Source: a virus
Direction: 5' to 3' (one strand)
Virus record (IMG/VR): IMGVR_UViG_3300020204_000066
Span: 1 to 64,000 of that record
DNA: 64,000 nucleotides
Shown here: positions 61,652 to 64,000 of the stretch, in pieces
How the letters are laid out: each line of letters opens with the position of its first letter
How positions within the stretch are numbered: position 1 is the stretch's first letter
Position numbers and translations under genes: made by a program
The notes under the pieces: model-generated
Seen by the model: only the letters and a program-made list of their open reading frames with translations
The model's database searches: none
Told to the model about the DNA's origin: nothing

Positions 61652-61835
61652 GAACCCAGGTCGCCAGTTCGCCTGCGTCGAGGCGCTCATTCATCAGTGC
61701 CCACCACGGGGAGTCGATGAAGGCGTCGAGCAAACCCTGGTGGTGGATGAAGCGGAGACCCTCCAACCAGGAGACGGTGCCATCCCACTCAGCAGAGGCG
61801 AGGAAGTCATCCCACAGGGTCACGTCGTTGGTCAT
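61641..61835 (-). CDS. Small acidic tryptophan-rich protein
   Basis: This 64-residue protein has about twelve acidic and only two arginine residues and five tryptophans (TLWDDFLASAEWDGTVSW near the N-terminus, SPWWAL in the middle). The predicted charge is strongly negative. I do not recognise it. It is preceded by a TAGACT promoter element 26 nt upstream and followed by a hairpin, so it forms a complete one-gene cassette. Confidence 0.65.
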   Translation of the reverse strand: MTNDVTLWDDFLASAEWDGTVSWLEGLRFIHHQGLLDAFIDSPWWALMNERLDAGELATWVLGD

Positions 61836-61855
61836 CGGTCGGTGTCGGTTGAACT

Positions 61856-61871
61856 GTGGTTAGTCTAGAGG
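61856..61871 (-). promoter_or_regulatory. Cassette promoter element 1
   Basis: The minus strand reads CCTCTAGACTAACCAC, with a -10-like TAGACT at 61862-61867, 26 nt before the start codon at 61835. It matches the elements before the other genes of this region. Confidence 0.6.
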
Positions 61872-61880
61872 CGATCCGCC

Positions 61881-62045
61881 TCAGTGGCGGTCGCTGATGT
61901 GCCAGTTGGTGATGGGGGCAGGCACAGGGCGGATGCCTTGGCGGATCTCCTGGCGGATCTGCTCCTCGCGGATCACCTTGGCGGTGTAGTCTGCCATCAC
62001 GGTGGCGAGCAGTTGTTCGTGGGTCATCTTGGTTTGGTTGTTCAT
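61881..62045 (-). CDS. Small helical protein with apparently leaderless mRNA
   Basis: This 54-residue protein starts MNNQTKMTHEQLLATVMADY and continues with a charged helix (VIREEQIRQEIRQ) before a proline-rich end (PVPAPITNWHIS). No family recognised. The TAGACT box is only 6 nt before the ATG, which places the predicted transcription start at or next to the start codon. The in-frame ATG at codon 7 is an alternative start that would restore a short leader. Confidence 0.65.
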   Translation of the reverse strand: MNNQTKMTHEQLLATVMADYTAKVIREEQIRQEIRQGIRPVPAPITNWHISDRH

Positions 62046-62050
62046 GCTGT

Positions 62051-62065
62051 CAGTCTACAGGGTCA
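62051..62065 (-). promoter_or_regulatory. Cassette promoter element 2 (overlaps upstream stop codon)
   Basis: The minus strand reads TGACCCTGTAGACTG. TAGACT is at 62052-62057, and the TGA at its left end is the stop codon of the upstream signal-peptide gene. Confidence 0.6.
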
Positions 62066-62239
62066 GGGCATCTCGCAGGCGCCAGGGAGGACACTGTTGT
62101 AGGTGGCACAGCGGCGCTCGGTGGCGGCGTTCACGCTCTGCACGGTGTCAGCGGCGAAGGTCACAGCGGCGCTGCCTGCTGCCATGATCGGACCGTAGAA
62201 GGCGGCACCGAGGACGAGGAGGGCGATGGTCTTGAACAT
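62063..62239 (-). CDS. Small exported protein
   Basis: The 58-residue product has a signal peptide-like N-terminus (MFKTIALLVLGAAFYGPIMA, hydrophobic to about residue 30). Its mature part has two cysteines (RRCATYNSVLPGACEMP) that could form a disulphide. It would be exported across the inner membrane. No family recognised. A cassette promoter lies 27 nt upstream. Confidence 0.65.
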   Translation of the reverse strand: MFKTIALLVLGAAFYGPIMAAGSAAVTFAADTVQSVNAATERRCATYNSVLPGACEMP

Positions 62240-62260
62240 TGGTCGGGTCGTTTGGTTGAT

Positions 62261-62279
62261 GTGGTTAGTCTACAGGGTC
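62261..62279 (-). promoter_or_regulatory. Cassette promoter element 3
   Basis: The minus strand reads GACCCTGTAGACTAACCAC with TAGACT at 62267-62272, 27 nt before the start at 62239. Confidence 0.65.
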
Positions 62280-62302
62280 GATCGGTCGATCTGGGGTCAG
62301 AG

Positions 62303-62316
62303 GGGGACAGTTCCCC
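62303..62316 (-). terminator. GC-rich hairpin after the nuclease gene
   Basis: GGGGA pairs with TCCCC around a four-base loop shortly after the nuclease stop codon. It has no T tract. Confidence 0.4.
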
Positions 62317-62325
62317 AGGTGTCCC

Positions 62326-62889
62326 TCACAGTCCTTTCTCTTCAAGAATAGGGGCGACAACCTCACGAAGGAAGGTAAAGTATTCGTCAGATGTGAAGGG
62401 GGTCTCGATGATAGTGAGCAGGTCATTCACGCCCCACACGTTCATGCCTTTGTTGGCGTACTTTGTCTGTTCTTTGTTGCTTACTGTAGCGACGACAGGC
62501 ACAAAGTAGGCGGCGGTGATGTTGCCTCCGATAGTCTCAGCGATGGCGTTGATCTTATCATTACTGGCACGGATCTTCTCGCTGTCGAAGTTCAGATTGC
62601 ACTTGCTCTCCAGGTAATAGTTCTGGGCGTTAATCTCAAACAAGTGATCGATTTGGCGCTGACGATCGTTAACGTCGAGCATGTTGGATTCTTCGATCAG
62701 GTTGGTGGCGTTGCTGTCGCTGATCACTTGATTCCAGAACCGCTCGATACGCTCACCGAAGGCAATGAGAATAGATTGAGGCGAGACACGATCAGCAAGA
62801 CCGAGCGCCTCTAGGATGTGAGATTCAGTCTGCTTCGGTTCGATCGAGAGGATCAGGGGCAGCAGGTTGGTTTCCAGGTAAGCAGTCAT
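62326..62889 (-). CDS. Probable PD-(D/E)XK nuclease (restriction-endonuclease-like)
   Basis: The 187-residue protein has a helical N-terminal half. It then has QIDHLFEINAQNYYLESKCN, which fits the D-x(12)-E-x-K active site of PD-(D/E)XK nucleases (D81, E94, K96), with hydrophobic strands around each residue. The length and layout resemble type II restriction endonucleases. No methyltransferase is visible in the window. Possible roles are host DNA breakdown, attack on competing phages or recombination; none is shown. Its base composition is closer to average than the surrounding cassettes. It has its own promoter element 22 nt upstream. Confidence 0.72.
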   Translation of the reverse strand: MTAYLETNLLPLILSIEPKQTESHILEALGLADRVSPQSILIAFGERIERFWNQVISDSNATNLIEESNMLDVNDRQRQIDHLFEINAQNYYLESKCNLNFDSEKIRASNDKINAIAETIGGNITAAYFVPVVATVSNKEQTKYANKGMNVWGVNDLLTIIETPFTSDEYFTFLREVVAPILEEKGL

Positions 62890-62905
62890 TGGGTTGTTTG
62901 TTGAT

Positions 62906-62925
62906 GTGGTTAGTCTACAGGGTCA
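62906..62925 (-). promoter_or_regulatory. Cassette promoter element 4 (overlaps upstream stop codon)
   Basis: The minus strand reads TGACCCTGTAGACTAACCAC, with TAGACT at 62912-62917. The TGA is the stop codon of the upstream gene. Confidence 0.68.
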
Positions 62926-63156
62926 GCGAGGCAGAAGCGGGCGATCAGGGGACACTTGCTTAGGTGTCACATCCTGCACCCGAACCTGCTCTACGAAATG
63001 GTAGGACGGTTGGCGGCGTCGTCTTGCCATCTTGGCGATAGTACGGACAGCGCGAACGGTGCCGATCGGATTTGATGCCAGGGCACCTGCTGCCGACATG
63101 GCAGCGGTCATGGTGCCACAGACGGCGATGATGACCAGCGAACCTAGAATGACCAT
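62923..63156 (-). CDS. Small membrane-anchored protein
   Basis: This 77-residue protein starts MVILGSLVIIAVCGTMTAAM, one hydrophobic stretch of about 28 residues. A basic segment (KMARRRRQP) and a proline-ending tail (VSPDRPLLPR) follow. It looks like a single-pass membrane protein with a cytoplasmic basic tail. The start shares one base with the stop of the 52-residue gene (TGATG), so the two form the only pair in this array. No family recognised. Confidence 0.65.
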   Translation of the reverse strand: MVILGSLVIIAVCGTMTAAMSAAGALASNPIGTVRAVRTIAKMARRRRQPSYHFVEQVRVQDVTPKQVSPDRPLLPR

Positions 63157-63314
63157 CAGGCGAACTGGGCGAGGGAGGAGGGGGCGATGTGAGCGGGCGA
63201 TCCACAGGAGCGGTAGAAGTCCACCATCCGCTCTGCCTCAGCGAGCGTGGGGAACCACTGCGAGCGCCACTCCTGGTGGTTGTAGGGGGTCTGGTAACGG
63301 ACTTCGATTCGCAT
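63156..63314 (-). CDS. Small hypothetical protein (52 residues)
   Basis: The product starts MRIEVRYQTPYNHQEWRSQW with FPTLAEAERMVDFYRSCG next, a beta-beta-alpha pattern. No family recognised. It is coupled to the following membrane-protein gene and has its own promoter element 22 nt upstream. Its AEAERMVD segment is loosely like the AEAQRLLA of the 58-residue protein at 63685, so the two may be distant paralogues. Confidence 0.62.
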   Translation of the reverse strand: MRIEVRYQTPYNHQEWRSQWFPTLAEAERMVDFYRSCGSPAHIAPSSLAQFA

Positions 63315-63330
63315 CGGGTTGTTTGCTGAT

Positions 63331-63349
63331 GTGGTTAGTCTAGAGGGTC
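63331..63349 (-). promoter_or_regulatory. Cassette promoter element 5
   Basis: The minus strand reads GACCCTCTAGACTAACCAC with TAGACT at 63337-63342, 22 nt before the start at 63314. Confidence 0.65.
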
Positions 63350-63352
63350 TGG

Positions 63353-63370
63353 GGGGGCAACGCTGCCCCC
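63353..63370 (-). terminator. GC-rich hairpin before element 5
   Basis: GGGGGCA pairs with TGCCCCC around a four-base loop, shortly after the stop codon of the DUF7249-like gene. There is no T tract. Confidence 0.55.
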
Positions 63371-63381
63371 GCTGTGCCAGT

Positions 63382-63603
63382 TCAGAAATCGGTCAGCATG
63401 TCATCCAGTTCGTCGGTGTCGATCTTAGCGTCCATCCAACGGGCGCCGTCTGGGGTCATCTGCCCCCACAGCATCTCCAGGTGGGGAATCAGTGCGTTGT
63501 AGCGGTTGAACCGCTGAGCGAGGTTGTAGGTCGTCTCGTCATTCTGAATCCAGAGGGCGACGTTCCAGGTCTCCCAGTTTGCCCATCCGTTGAAGGTGGT
63601 CAT
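63382..63603 (-). CDS. DUF7249-like small protein
   Basis: The 73-residue product starts MTTFNGWANWETWNVALWIQ followed by NDE. I associate this motif with DUF7249, a small family spread across phages and some bacteria, function unknown. The acidic C-terminus (DTDELDDMLTDF) is helical. I chose the ATG at 63603 because the family begins just before WANWETWNV and a CATACT box lies 27 nt upstream; a longer frame upstream has no support. Confidence 0.78.
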   Translation of the reverse strand: MTTFNGWANWETWNVALWIQNDETTYNLAQRFNRYNALIPHLEMLWGQMTPDGARWMDAKIDTDELDDMLTDF

Positions 63604-63624
63604 GGTTCGGTTCGTTTGGTTGAT

Positions 63625-63640
63625 GGGTTTAGTATGGCAC
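63625..63640 (-). promoter_or_regulatory. Cassette promoter element 6 (diverged)
   Basis: The minus strand reads GTGCCATACTAAACCC, with CATACT at 63631-63636 in place of TAGACT. The following leader (CATCAACCAAACGA) matches that of element 3. Confidence 0.5.
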
Positions 63641-63659
63641 CCCTTGGCGGGGTTTGGGG

Positions 63660-63684
63660 CAGTTGGTGGACAGTGCCTCAACTG
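63660..63684 (-). terminator. Inverted repeat after the 58-residue gene
   Basis: CAGTTG and CAACTG face each other with a 13-base loop directly after the stop codon. The stem is short and lacks a T tract, so termination is uncertain. Confidence 0.35.
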
Positions 63685-63861
63685 TCACAGGATCTGCAGG
63701 TCGTCCAGGATCTTGCCATCGCGGCGGATCTGAGCGTAGACGAACTCGTCTGCCTTGATGGCGAGCAGGCGCTGCGCCTCTGCCCAGGTATCAGCAGACA
63801 TGGACTCCCAGGGGTCAGAGGGGACGAAGACGGTGAAGCGGCGTTGGTTGAGGTTGTTCAT
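63685..63861 (-). CDS. Small hypothetical protein with apparently leaderless mRNA
   Basis: The 58-residue product starts MNNLNQRRFTVFVPSDPWES and continues TWAEAQRLLAIKADEFVYAQ, a strand-helix-strand pattern. No family recognised. The TAGAAT box lies only 6 nt before the ATG, exactly as for the gene at 61881-62045, so its mRNA may begin at the start codon. Confidence 0.62.
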   Translation of the reverse strand: MNNLNQRRFTVFVPSDPWESMSADTWAEAQRLLAIKADEFVYAQIRRDGKILDDLQIL

Positions 63862-63865
63862 GCTG

Positions 63866-63881
63866 TAATTCTACAGGGTCA
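63866..63881 (-). promoter_or_regulatory. Cassette promoter element 7
   Basis: The minus strand reads TGACCCTGTAGAATTA with TAGAAT at 63868-63873, 6 nt before the start codon at 63861. Confidence 0.62.
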
Positions 63882-63885
63882 GGAT

Positions 63886-63902
63886 GGGGTCTGTGTGACC
63901 CC
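63886..63902 (-). terminator. GC-rich hairpin before element 7
   Basis: GGGGTC pairs with GACCCC around a five-base loop, between the stop of the partial gene at 63916 and element 7. There is no T tract. Confidence 0.5.
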
Positions 63903-63915
63903 TTGTGCCAGTGCC

Positions 63916-64000
63916 TCAGGTGGTCTCGTGGTAGGCGTCGCTGACTTTTTCCTGTACACTGTCGAAGACCTTTTGATCCATCCAATCGGGGCAGTCCTCA
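63916..64000 (-). CDS. C-terminal end of a gene cut by the right edge
   Basis: The last 27 codons read EDCPDWMDQKVFDSVQEKVS and end DAYHETT before TGA. Only the tail is visible and it is not recognised. Its position before hairpin and element 7 suggests it is one more cassette. Confidence 0.5.
   Translation of the reverse strand, partial: EDCPDWMDQKVFDSVQEKVSDAYHETT

Noticed and set aside
62960-63205. 81-codon minus-strand frame overlapping the membrane protein gene
   Set aside because: It is in a different frame and is proline/arginine rich without a promoter. The TGATG-coupled frame is better supported.
63032-63343. 103-codon plus-strand frame in the cassette array
   Set aside because: It is antisense to two coupled minus-strand genes that have a cassette promoter. 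GC-rich DNA yields long chance frames.
1-64000. tRNA genes, integrase, transposase or photosynthesis genes
   Set aside because: None was seen on either strand. Gaps between virion genes are mostly below 100 bases and no cloverleaf was recognised by eye.

Overview
The window is a large part of the genome of a T4-like myovirus that infects cyanobacteria (a Synechococcus/Prochlorococcus-type cyanomyovirus). The evidence is the gene order and protein content: an almost complete T4 virion module runs in T4 order on the minus strand, and it carries features typical of cyanophages. These are giant modular baseplate and tail-fibre proteins with YHYH and DUF4815 domains, a DUF3110 gene (a cyanobacterial family) between genes 46 and 47, and a DUF6321 protein next to the terminase. 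I see no photosynthesis genes, tRNA, rRNA, CRISPR array, integrase or transposase.

Layout, read along the minus strand from right to left. 60984-58563 holds small cyanophage genes, then gp25. 58561-36048 holds the baseplate wedge: gp6, a 3268-residue gp7-like protein, gp8 and a 2930-residue DUF4815 protein. 36046-21614 holds fibre and adhesin genes: a LamG/pectate-lyase-like mosaic, a fibre with a slipping repeat, a five-fold carbohydrate-binding-like protein and a 2498-residue modular giant. 21525-15521 holds the neck and packaging genes (gp13, gp14, gp15, gp16, gp17) with small inserts. 15455-7488 holds sheath, tube, portal and head (gp18, gp19, gp20, gp21, gp22, gp23). 7406-692 holds a tube-fold protein and the recombination/transcription genes (uvsY, uvsW, gp55, gp47, a DUF3110 gene, gp46). 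The left edge cuts an HExxH metallopeptidase.

Regulation is legible. Many virion genes are preceded by an ATAAATA or CTAAATA box at 17-43 nt from the start codon, which matches the T4 late promoter read by gp55 sigma, and gp55 is encoded here. Sigma70-type promoters (TTGACA with TATAAT-like boxes) drive gp55, a zinc-ribbon gene, the metallopeptidase and a plus-strand pair at 61069-61457. One perfect consensus promoter (4482-4510, plus strand) has no gene in front of it. Intrinsic terminators follow gp23, the 2498-residue giant, the 60-residue gene at 692 and the plus-strand pair.

At about 61.55 kb the character changes sharply. The rest is GC-rich and holds eight small or partial genes on the minus strand. 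Seven are preceded by a promoter-like element related to GACCCTGTAGACTAACC, and several are separated by GC-rich hairpins. One encodes a probable PD-(D/E)XK nuclease, one has a signal peptide, and two appear to have leaderless mRNAs. This cassette array is the least explained part of the window. It could be an early or accessory region of the same phage, acquired DNA, or an assembly join.
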